This document shows positions 1 through 5,186 of a stretch of DNA of 6,865 bases, one piece after another (within the stretch, counting starts at the first letter, position 1; each line of letters begins with the position of its first letter). The position numbers were made by a program, and so were the translations under genes. Under the pieces are notes generated by a model that worked only from the letters and a program-made list of their open reading frames with translations, made no database searches and was not told the DNA's origin. This DNA comes from Chelatococcus sp. GTDB lineage: Bacteria > Pseudomonadota > Alphaproteobacteria > Rhizobiales > Beijerinckiaceae. Location of the stretch: NCBI GenBank assembly GCA_003248805.1, contig QFQY01000106.1, forward strand, positions 1-6,865, read 5' to 3'.

Positions 1-485
1 TTGCCGGCCCAGTTGCCGCGCAGCATCGGCCCGGCCGGCACGAAGATGAAGGGCAGGCCGGCGCTGCAGGCGCCCATGACCAGCGCGGGCGTGGACTTGT
101 CGCAGCCGCCGAGCAGGACCGCGCCGTCGAGCGGGTGGGAGCGGATCGATTCCTCGGTCTCCATCGCGAGGAAGTTGCGATAGAGCATCGTCGTCGGCTT
201 CTGGTACTGCTCCGAGACCGACATCACGGGGATCTCGACCGGGAAACCGCCGGCCGCCCAGACCGCGCGTTTCACAGCATCGGCGCGGTCGCGCAGATGG
301 GTGTGGCAGGGGTTGATCTCGGACCAGGTGTTGATGATGCCGATGACCGGCTTGCCCATGAACTCGTCATGCGCGAAGCCCATCTGCAACGCCCGCGAGC
401 GATGGCCGAAGGAGCGCAGGTCGCTGGCGCCGAACCAGCGTTTGGAGCGCAGCGTGTCGGGCGTCTTGCGGGGATGGGACGACAT
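1..485 (-). CDS. IlvD/Edd-family dehydratase, N-terminal 161 residues (sugar-acid or dihydroxy-acid dehydratase), cut by left window edge
   Basis: The reading frame is open from ATG at 485 to the left edge, so the stop and most of the protein (family length about 570-600 residues) lie outside. Visible motifs are typical of IlvD/Edd [2Fe-2S] dehydratases: PVIGIINTWSEINPCHTH (residues 47-63) with a candidate cluster cysteine at 60, MLYRNFLAMETEESIRSHPLDG (100-121), and the family signature GGCDKSTPA (126-134) with the second candidate cysteine at 128. The family removes water from a 2,3-dihydroxy acid to give a 2-keto-3-deoxy acid. The N-terminus resembles L-arabinonate/sugar-acid dehydratases more than biosynthetic IlvD, an impression from 'NTWS..NPC' spacing and the 'YRN' region, not from an alignment. 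A GAGGAAA ribosome site lies at 491-497, five bases before the ATG. It is third in a minus-strand series after a GntR regulator and a DapA-like lyase, which favours a catabolic role. Substrate is unknown. Confidence 0.9.
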   Translation of the reverse strand, partial: MSSHPRKTPDTLRSKRWFGASDLRSFGHRSRALQMGFAHDEFMGKPVIGIINTWSEINPCHTHLRDRADAVKRAVWAAGGFPVEIPVMSVSEQYQKPTTMLYRNFLAMETEESIRSHPLDGAVLLGGCDKSTPALVMGACSAGLPFIFVPAGPMLRGNWAG

Positions 486-524
486 AGGCGTTTCCTCGGG
501 TGGTTTCTTGTGTTGAGCACCGGG

Positions 525-618
525 CGTCATGGTCGGGCTTGACCCGACCATCTCGAATACCAGTGCGATCGCGTCCTGAGATTCTCGGGTCTAGGCTTCG
601 CTGCGCCCGAGAATGACG
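525..618. repeat. Palindromic intergenic repeat element (two hairpins, CGTCAT...ATGACG ends)
   Basis: This 94-bp stretch contains two perfect 9-bp stems. The first is 529-537 with 543-551 (ATGGTCGGG / CCCGACCAT, 5-base loop). The second is 581-589 with 606-614 (ATTCTCGGG / CCCGAGAAT, 16-base loop). The whole unit is bounded by CGTCAT (525-530) and ATGACG (613-618). It resembles the short palindromic interspersed repeats common between genes in Hyphomicrobiales. It lies between the stop of the DapA-like gene and the start of the dehydratase, so its RNA form could attenuate or stabilise the minus-strand transcript. It has no terminal T tract, so it is not a textbook terminator. Confidence 0.7.
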
Positions 619-622
619 GATC

Positions 623-1540
623 TCATTCCGCCGCCGCGCGCTGGGCGCCCCAGCTTCCGACGATGCCGCGCAGTTCGGCGCGCTCGGCCTCGTTCAGCTC
701 CGGCAGCCCCGGCAGGCGCACGGGCCCGACATTCGTGCCGAGCAGTCCGAGCGCCTCCTTGACCACGGTAACGTTGGCGCCGTTGCCATATTTGGTGCGC
801 AGCTTCTCGAAGCCGGCGATGGCGTCGACCTCGCGGCGGGCGGTCTCGTAGTCGCCGGCTTCCAGCGCGCGCCAGACGGCGAGCGAGCGCCCGGGGGCGA
901 CATTGATCAGGCCGGAGGTGAAACCGCGCGCGCCGAGCGCGTAGAAGGGCGCGGCCCAGCCCTCGGCGAGGCCGCAGATCCAGTTGGCGCTGGTGCCCTC
1001 CGTCTCGCGAACGCAATCGGCGAGCAGCATCATGTTGGTCGCGGCGAATTTGACGCCGACGACGTTCGGATGGGTCGCGACGCGGACGAGATCCTTCACG
1101 CCGATCGCATCCGAGCGGATATAGGCGACCAGCGGAATCGTCAGCGCCTCGGCGATGGCGATGACGTAGTCGGCCTGGGATTGCGGCGCGGCGAAGGGGT
1201 CGAGCGGGTGGTGGACCATCACCGCGTCGCAGCCCGCCTTGGCCGCGAGCCGGCCGGTCGAGACGGCCTCGCGCAAAGACCTTCCGATGCCGGCGGTCAC
1301 CAGCGCCTTGCCGGCGGCGGACTCGGCCGCGACGGCGTGGCAGCGCTGAACCTCCTCGGCCGTCATCGGATAGAACTCGCCGGTGTTGCCGGCCGAGACG
1401 ATGTTGTGGATGCCGGCTTCGGCGATGCGCCGGACGATCCGGCCCGTCAGCGCCCAGTCGGCCTCGCCGTCCGCCTTCCAGGCCGTGACATGCACGCCCG
1501 AGATGCCGCGCAGCGCGGCGCGAACACGATCATTCGTCAT
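623..1540 (-). CDS. Dihydrodipicolinate synthase (DapA)/N-acetylneuraminate lyase superfamily protein, probably a keto-acid aldolase or dehydratase
   Basis: The product has 305 residues, the usual size for this TIM-barrel class I (Schiff-base) family of about 290-310. Visible landmarks are the substrate-carboxylate loop AGNTGEFYPMT (residues 50-60, the GxTGE motif), the barrel tyrosine in VAYIR (Tyr140), and the predicted Schiff-base lysine in VGVKFAATN (Lys164). The sequence around Tyr140 (AYIRSDAIG) departs from the YNxP seen in biosynthetic DapA. That, and the genes beside it, suggest catabolism of a 2-keto-3-deoxy sugar acid or similar 2-keto acid rather than lysine synthesis. The start at 1540 is chosen because a GGAGGG site precedes it by 8 bases; the frame stays open upstream to 1630 but that part lies inside the regulator gene. 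The start overlaps the end of the GntR gene by 11 bases, implying one transcript and probably coupled translation. Whether it is an aldolase or a dehydratase cannot be decided here. Confidence 0.9.
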   Translation of the reverse strand: MTNDRVRAALRGISGVHVTAWKADGEADWALTGRIVRRIAEAGIHNIVSAGNTGEFYPMTAEEVQRCHAVAAESAAGKALVTAGIGRSLREAVSTGRLAAKAGCDAVMVHHPLDPFAAPQSQADYVIAIAEALTIPLVAYIRSDAIGVKDLVRVATHPNVVGVKFAATNMMLLADCVRETEGTSANWICGLAEGWAAPFYALGARGFTSGLINVAPGRSLAVWRALEAGDYETARREVDAIAGFEKLRTKYGNGANVTVVKEALGLLGTNVGPVRLPGLPELNEAERAELRGIVGSWGAQRAAAE

Positions 1541-2237
1541 AGGCCAATCCCTCCGCATCGGCGCCGAAGACCTGCCGCACATGGGCTTTCGCCGAGCGGA
1601 CGATGTGTCGACGCATCCGTTGTTCCGCATTCGCGGGTTCGTGCGCTTTCAGCGCCTCGTAGATTCCACGATGTTCCTCGAAGCCCTGGCCCCGTTCCGC
1701 CGGTTCCGAGAGCAAAGCGAGCCGCTGGGCGTGGTCGTACATGCGCTGGCCGTCGAGCCGGCGCTCCAGATAGGTGCAGCCCGAAATCCGGTGGATGGCG
1801 CCGTGATAGGCCTCGTTCAGCGTCACGAGGTCCTCGAGCGCGCCATGCGTCGTCGCGCGCTCCATCGCGTCGATCAGCCGGCCCATCTCGGCGATGTCCG
1901 CCGGGGTCAGACGGTTGGCGGCGATGTGGGCCATCACACTTTCCAGCGCGGCGCGGCCCAGCGCCATCTCCAGCGCCTGACGCGCGGAGAACTCGACGAA
2001 GACGCCCCGGCGCGGCTCGGTGCGCACGAGACCCTCGCTCTCCAGCATGCGGATGGCGTCCTTCACCGGGGTGGTGCTGACGCCGAGCATCTCGGCGAGC
2101 TGGCGCTCGTTCAGGCGCTCGCCGTTGCGGAAGCGTCCGGCGACGATCGCCCGGCGCAGGCGCTCATGCACATGCTCGCGCAGGGAGCGCAGCAGGGCGG
2201 GGGCTACGGGTTCGATGGCGAGCGCTTCGGCAGACAT
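1530..2237 (-). CDS. GntR-family transcriptional regulator, FadR/FCD subfamily
   Basis: The product has 235 residues. An N-terminal winged helix-turn-helix covers about residues 17-84: LRRAIVAGRFRNGERLNERQLAEMLGVSTTPVKDAIRMLESEGLVRTEPRRGVFV, a near-textbook GntR domain. It is followed by an all-helical FCD ligand-binding domain (about 90-225). Candidate metal/ligand residues of the FCD pocket are Asn141 and His145 (NEAYH), His189 (EEHRGIYEAL) and His211 (RRHI), matching the usual D/N, H, H, H pattern. FCD regulators generally bind a small carboxylate or sugar-acid effector and act as local repressors. It is the first gene of the minus-strand unit and faces the receptor gene divergently across 224 bases that hold strong palindromes, so autoregulation and control of both arms is the simplest model. 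The ribosome site before ATG 2237 is weak (GGAAAC). The last codons overlap the next gene by 11 bases. Confidence 0.95.
   Translation of the reverse strand: MSAEALAIEPVAPALLRSLREHVHERLRRAIVAGRFRNGERLNERQLAEMLGVSTTPVKDAIRMLESEGLVRTEPRRGVFVEFSARQALEMALGRAALESVMAHIAANRLTPADIAEMGRLIDAMERATTHGALEDLVTLNEAYHGAIHRISGCTYLERRLDGQRMYDHAQRLALLSEPAERGQGFEEHRGIYEALKAHEPANAEQRMRRHIVRSAKAHVRQVFGADAEGLAYDE
1549..1554 (-). promoter_or_regulatory. Ribosome binding site for the DapA-like gene, inside the GntR coding sequence
   Basis: GGAGGG on the minus strand, 8 bases before the ATG at 1540. It lies within the last codons of the GntR-family gene, and it decides the start against the upstream in-frame ATG at 1630. 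Confidence 0.75.
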
Positions 2238-2342
2238 GGCGTTTCCGACGGTATGGCGGGCGGCTGCGGCGACGGTGCGACCGGGGCGACAGAACCGATT
2301 GCCATGATGCCACAGACATCACAAAGGCAATGCCTCGGCAAG

Positions 2343-2370
2343 TCTGAAATTTCAGATTTCAAATCTGAAA
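2343..2370. promoter_or_regulatory. Candidate operator: two overlapping perfect palindromes in the divergent intergenic region
   Basis: TCTGAAATTTCAGA (2343-2356) is a perfect 14-bp palindrome. Overlapping it, 2350-2370 is a perfect 21-bp palindrome with arms TTTCAGATTT and AAATCTGAAA around a central C at 2360. The result is three alternating copies of the half-site TCTGAAA/TTTCAGA in 28 bases. It is strikingly AT-rich against its surroundings, and lies 106 bases before the GntR start and 92 bases before the receptor start. Placement and symmetry fit binding of dimeric GntR/FCD regulators. The assignment to the neighbouring regulator is inferred. Core promoter hexamers could not be placed with confidence on either strand. 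Confidence 0.7.
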
Positions 2371-2446
2371 ACCTGTGCTATGCGGGATTCAAGCGCTGGA
2401 CCACGCAGCGCGCCGGCCGCGAAAGGCCGCCTCGAGGAAACGCAAC

Positions 2447-2452
2447 GGGAGG
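2447..2452 (+). promoter_or_regulatory. Ribosome binding site for the Bug/TctC receptor gene
   Basis: GGGAGG ending 9 bases before the ATG at 2462. It favours this start over the upstream in-frame ATG at 2375, which would put 29 extra residues ahead of the signal peptide. A second in-frame ATG lies at 2468. Confidence 0.7.
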
Positions 2453-2461
2453 ATTGAGACG

Positions 2462-3433
2462 ATGACCATGACCCGCAGGGCCGTGCTGGCCGCGGCCTGC
2501 CTGATCGGAGCGAGCCCGGCGCTCGCGCAGGCGACCTATCCCGGCAACAATGTCGTGACGATCATCGTGCCCTTCGCGGCCGGCGGCACGACCGATCTGC
2601 TCGGGCGCATCCTGGCCGACCGGCTGGGCGCCCGGCTCGGCGGCAAGTTCATCGTCGAGAACCGGCCCGGCGCCGGCGGCAATACCGGCGTCGCCGCCGC
2701 CGCCCGCTCCACTCCGGACGGCTATACGCTGACGATGGGCACGGTCTCGACCCATGCGATCAATCCGGCCGTCTATGCCAAGCTGCCCTTCGACCATGTG
2801 AAGGATTTCGCGCCGATCTCGCAGGTGGCGAGCGTGCCCAACATCCTGATGGTCAATATCGACCTGCCGGCCAAGACCGTGCCGGAGCTGATCGATCTGC
2901 TGAAGAAGAACCCCGGCAAATACTCGTTCGGCTCGTCGGGCGCCGGCACCTCGACGCATATGGCCGCGGAGCTCTTCAAGGTCGCGACCGGGACCGACAT
3001 GGCGCATGTGCCCTATCGCTCCAGCGGGCAGGTGACGCAGGACCTGCTGAGCGGCCAGATCCAGCTGACCTTCGACAACATCACCATCGCCTGGCCGCAT
3101 GTGCAGGCCGGCAAGATTCGCGCGCTCGCCACCGCCACGCCGAAGCGGCTCGCCGTCGCGCCGGACATGCCGGCGCTCGCCGAGTTCATTCCCGGCTACG
3201 ACGCCAGCTCCTGGCACGGCTTCTTCGCGCCCTCGGGCGTTCCGAAGGACATCGTCGCCAAGCTCTCGACCGAGACGCAGGCGATCATGCGCGAGCCCGG
3301 CGTCATCGAGCAGCTGAAGAAGCTCGGCGTCGATCCCGTCGGCTCGACGCAGGAGCAGTTCACGGCGCACATCGCCAGCGAGACCAAGCGCTGGGCCGAG
3401 GTCGCCCAGAAGGCGAATGTCCGGATCGAATGA
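2462..3433 (+). CDS. Tripartite tricarboxylate transporter (Bug/TctC-family) periplasmic solute-binding protein
   Basis: The product has 323 residues, the normal size for this family (about 320-330). Residues 1-24 form a Sec-type signal peptide: MTMTRR, a hydrophobic stretch AVLAAACLIGASPALA, and a likely cut near ALA-QA or AQA-TYP. The mature protein shows the usual Bug hallmarks: VTIIVPFAAGGTTDLLGRILADRL (32-55), IVENRPGAGGNTGVAAAA (64-81), PDGYTL (85-90), the GSSGAGTSTHMAAELF stretch (157-172), VPYRSSGQ (183-190), DLLSGQIQLTFDN (194-206), and GFFAPSGVPKDIV (253-265). Such proteins capture dicarboxylates, tricarboxylates or other small organic acids in the periplasm. No tctA or tctB membrane gene is seen in the window, so it is an orphan receptor here, as is common for the large Bug families. 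Divergence from a GntR regulator suggests its ligand is the acid handled by the neighbouring enzymes. Confidence 0.95.
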   Translation: MTMTRRAVLAAACLIGASPALAQATYPGNNVVTIIVPFAAGGTTDLLGRILADRLGARLGGKFIVENRPGAGGNTGVAAAARSTPDGYTLTMGTVSTHAINPAVYAKLPFDHVKDFAPISQVASVPNILMVNIDLPAKTVPELIDLLKKNPGKYSFGSSGAGTSTHMAAELFKVATGTDMAHVPYRSSGQVTQDLLSGQIQLTFDNITIAWPHVQAGKIRALATATPKRLAVAPDMPALAEFIPGYDASSWHGFFAPSGVPKDIVAKLSTETQAIMREPGVIEQLKKLGVDPVGSTQEQFTAHIASETKRWAEVAQKANVRIE

Positions 3434-3474
3434 TCGAAGAGCCAATCATCCGCCAGCGCGGCCGCCTACCTTGC

Positions 3475-3561
3475 CGTCATTGCGAGGAGCGTCAGCGACG
3501 AAGCAATCCAGGATGGCGTAGGGCAAGATCCCTGGATTGCTTCGCTTCGCTCGCAATGACG
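3475..3561. repeat. Palindromic interspersed repeat (long imperfect hairpin, CGTCATTGCGA...TCGCAATGACG)
   Basis: The outer arms pair perfectly over 11 bp (3475-3485 with 3551-3561). An inner perfect 13-bp stem pairs 3500-3512 with 3531-3543 (GAAGCAATCCAGG / CCTGGATTGCTTC). Read through on the minus strand it gives the phrase VIASEAKQS, a well-known spurious translation of this repeat class in many genomes. It lies 41 bases after the receptor stop and 42 bases before the RraA-like start. It may act as a transcript-stabilising or attenuating hairpin, and it could separate receptor and enzyme expression. Mobility would need a transposase in trans; none is present. Confidence 0.85.
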
Positions 3562-3603
3562 ATGGACGTCGAGCCTTCACCCAAAGCAGATGTTGGATAA
3601 CTC

Positions 3604-4317
3604 ATGACCACCCTCACCGACGACAACCGCAAGAAGCTCCAGCGGGTCTCGACCGCGACGCTGACCACGGCGCTGTTCAAGCGCGGCTTCCGCAACCAGT
3701 TCATCCAGGATGTGCGGCCGCTGTCGCAGCCGAGCCAGTCGGTCGTCGGCGAGGCCTTCACCCTGCGCTACATCCCGGCGCGGGAAGATCTCGACGTGCT
3801 CTCCGCCTTCGAGGGCACCTCGCATCCGCAACGGCGCGCGGTCGAGGATTGCCCGCCCGGCCATGTCATGGTGATCGACAGCCGCAAGGATCCGCGCGCG
3901 GCATCGGCCGGCGGCATCCTGGTCTCGCGGCTGATGCAGCGCGGCGTCGCCGGCATCGTGACCGATGGCGGCTTCCGCGATAGCCCCGAGATCGCGCAGA
4001 TGGGTTTCCCCGCCTACCACAACCGCCCGAGCGCGCCGACCAACCTGATCCGGCATCATGCGCTCGACATCAACGCCCCGATCGCCTGCGGCGACGTCGC
4101 GGTCTATCCGGGCGATATCGTGGTCGGCGACGGCGAGGGCGTCTGCGTCATCCCCGCCCATCTCGCCAACGAGATCGCTCCCGAGGTCTATGAACAGACG
4201 GCGTATGAGGACTTCGTCGCCGAGCGTGTCAGGGCCGGGCAGGGCATCTTCGGCCTCTACCCCGCCAATGCCGAGACGAAGGCGGAATTCGCGGCATGGC
4301 GGCCGGGCTGGTCCTGA
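3604..4317 (+). CDS. RraA-like / HMG-CHA aldolase-family protein (probable keto-acid aldolase or decarboxylase)
   Basis: The product has 237 residues. It carries the family core AGGILVSRLMQRGVAGIVTDGGFRDS (102-127), including the G-x20-R-D arrangement (Gly104, Arg125, Asp126) known from class II 4-hydroxy-4-methyl-2-oxoglutarate/4-carboxy-4-hydroxy-2-oxoadipate aldolases. There Arg and Asp place substrate and metal. Later it has ACGDVAVYPGDIVVGDGEGVCVIP (161-184), the usual GD...PGD...D..GV.VIP segment. Proteins annotated as 'RraA-like' that keep this motif are often retro-aldolases or oxaloacetate decarboxylases rather than RNase E inhibitors. The start is the first ATG after the palindromic repeat, with only a weak GGATAA site before it. 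It follows the receptor gene on the same strand after 170 bases, plausibly in the same regulon. The exact substrate is not deducible, and a true RNase-regulator role is less likely because of its catabolic neighbours. Confidence 0.9.
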   Translation: MTTLTDDNRKKLQRVSTATLTTALFKRGFRNQFIQDVRPLSQPSQSVVGEAFTLRYIPAREDLDVLSAFEGTSHPQRRAVEDCPPGHVMVIDSRKDPRAASAGGILVSRLMQRGVAGIVTDGGFRDSPEIAQMGFPAYHNRPSAPTNLIRHHALDINAPIACGDVAVYPGDIVVGDGEGVCVIPAHLANEIAPEVYEQTAYEDFVAERVRAGQGIFGLYPANAETKAEFAAWRPGWS

Positions 4318-4420
4318 GAGACTGCTCGCCCCCCGAACCCATGTCCCGAGGGGGCATCGCGCCGTCTCGCGGCTCTTCGGGACGGTGGCTCGACTCGTCG
4401 ACCGGGCTCCGAGGAATTGC

Positions 4421-4441
4421 GGAGAATTCTAACGATTCTCC
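4421..4441. other. Perfect 7-bp inverted repeat in the 4318-4533 intergenic region
   Basis: GGAGAAT (4421-4427) pairs with ATTCTCC (4435-4441) around a 7-base loop. It lies 93 bases before the small gene and 103 bases after the RraA-like stop. It could be an operator, or an RNA hairpin at the end of the upstream unit; no T tract follows. The rest of 4318-4533 shows nothing firm beyond this and the hairpin at 4495-4520. Confidence 0.35.
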
Positions 4442-4494
4442 AGACCGTCGGCTAACCGCCTTTCTGCACCGAACTCTCACGGTTTGCCGCCACT

Positions 4495-4520
4495 CTGTCC
4501 TGGACGGGAAGACAGTCCAG
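4495..4520 (+). promoter_or_regulatory. Possible leader hairpin with two alternative pairings just before the ribosome site of the small gene
   Basis: CTGGAC (4500-4505) pairs with GTCCAG (4515-4520) over a 9-base loop. Alternatively CTGTC (4495-4499) pairs with GACAG (4511-4515). The two pairings compete because both use base 4515 and each would lie inside the loop of the other. The purine-rich ribosome site AAGGGACGGGG (4521-4531) starts immediately after the structure. The transcription start is unknown, so whether this region is in the RNA is not known. Confidence 0.3.
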
Positions 4521-4533
4521 AAGGGACGGGGAC

Positions 4534-4821
4534 ATGGCTCAGATCTGGTTGACCTATGACGAAATGGCCGCGACGTTCGGCGGCACGCGCTTTCAGGCCC
4601 GCGAGGCCGCGATCCAGAACGGCTGGGCGCGGATGAAGGGTCGCGACGGCGTCGCGCATGTCAGGCTGACGCCGACGCTCGCCCGGGAATTTCTCGAGCG
4701 CCAGCTCAGGGGCGTGCAACTCCAGGAGCAGGACGCCGCGACCGATCTGATGGTGGCGTCGCTGCGCTCGGTCCTGCCCGCGCAGGGCGCGCTGCCCGTG
4801 CCGCGGGTCGTGGCGGCCTGA
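4534..4821 (+). CDS. Small uncharacterised protein, 95 residues, possible helix-turn-helix-like N-terminus
   Basis: The frame has a good purine-rich ribosome site (AAGGGACGGGG, 4521-4531) and alphaproteobacterial codon use. The N-terminal half, IWLTYDEMAATFGGTRFQAREAAIQNGWARMKGRDGVAHVRLTPTLAREFLERQL (about 4-58), alternates helix-like and short strand-like stretches. It looks like a compact winged-helix or excisionase-type fold: LTYDEMAATFGGTRFQAREAAIQNGW would be a helix-turn-helix followed by a basic wing (RMKGRDG). It recalls small hypothetical proteins of Methylobacterium/Bosea relatives beginning 'M..IW.TY.E', an impression from memory only. The C-terminal 35 residues look low-complexity (Ala, Val, Leu, Pro) and probably disordered. 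It has no signal peptide or membrane segment. It stands alone between the catabolic cluster and manC, and no function is assigned. Confidence 0.75.
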   Translation: MAQIWLTYDEMAATFGGTRFQAREAAIQNGWARMKGRDGVAHVRLTPTLAREFLERQLRGVQLQEQDAATDLMVASLRSVLPAQGALPVPRVVAA

Positions 4822-5186
4822 TCGTCGATCCGGGGCTCGGCGCGCGGCGACGGACCGCCCGTCGCAGCCGGAACGGGCCGCCGGGCCGCCAGGCTCGGGC
4901 CACGGCGCGGCGGGAATTTAGCCTCTCTCCTGCCGATCACCGACCTGCGGCGCGCGCTCGCCGGGACGGTCCGGCGCCGGCGAATGGCGCGGGCGCCTCT
5001 TTGCCGCAAGACTCGTCGCGCATTCTCTCTCCTCGCATTCCCGCGATGCCGTAAACGCTGCATCGACGTTCGTGTCGCGCAGGGCTATGAGCGATGGCGA
5101 AGCTCCGGCCGGCTCGATCGCGGTCGGCGGGGCGTTTGGTGTTGGCTGGTGGGGTGAAGCACTCTCCCCCGGATTCGAGGGCTTGG
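4822..5186. other. Intergenic region, about 365 bases, without a convincing gene
   Basis: Very GC-rich up to about 5000 and less so afterwards. Open frames crossing it on both strands are Arg/Ala/Pro-rich with no recognisable motif, and read like products of base composition. The manC frame stays open upstream to an ATG at 5094, but its first 31 residues (MAKLRPARSRSAG...) lack family character. The region presumably holds the manC promoter; no confident -35/-10 pair or strong hairpin was found. Confidence 0.5.
5177..5181 (+). promoter_or_regulatory. Ribosome binding site choosing the manC start
   Basis: GAGGG five bases before ATG 5187. It supports this start over the in-frame ATG at 5094. 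Confidence 0.6.

Noticed and set aside
2298..2331. ATTGCC...GGCAAT inverted repeat in the divergent region
   Set aside because: Only 6 bp per arm with a 22-base spacer, so it is much weaker than the palindromes at 2343-2370 and plausible by chance.
1070..2465. Two long plus-strand frames (336 and 360 codons) across the lyase and regulator genes
   Set aside because: They lie antisense to two well-supported genes, have low-complexity Arg/Ala/Gly/Pro content, and no plausible start context.
2378..3445. Open frame of 355 codons on the minus strand opposite the Bug receptor gene
   Set aside because: It is repetitive in Gly/Arg/Asp/Leu, has no domain character, and lies wholly antisense to a clear receptor gene.
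3492..3761. Minus-strand frame of 89 codons containing VIASEAKQS
   Set aside because: This phrase is the translated palindromic repeat at 3475-3561, and the rest is antisense to the RraA-like gene.
4328..4355. Possible GCCCCC...GGGGGC hairpin after the RraA-like gene
   Set aside because: The stem is homopolymeric with a 16-base loop and no T tract, so it is weak as a terminator and likely by chance at this GC content.
5094..5186. In-frame 31-residue N-terminal extension of manC
   Set aside because: The Arg/Ser-rich extension is not like the family. The start at 5187 gives the standard N-terminus and has a GAGGG ribosome site.
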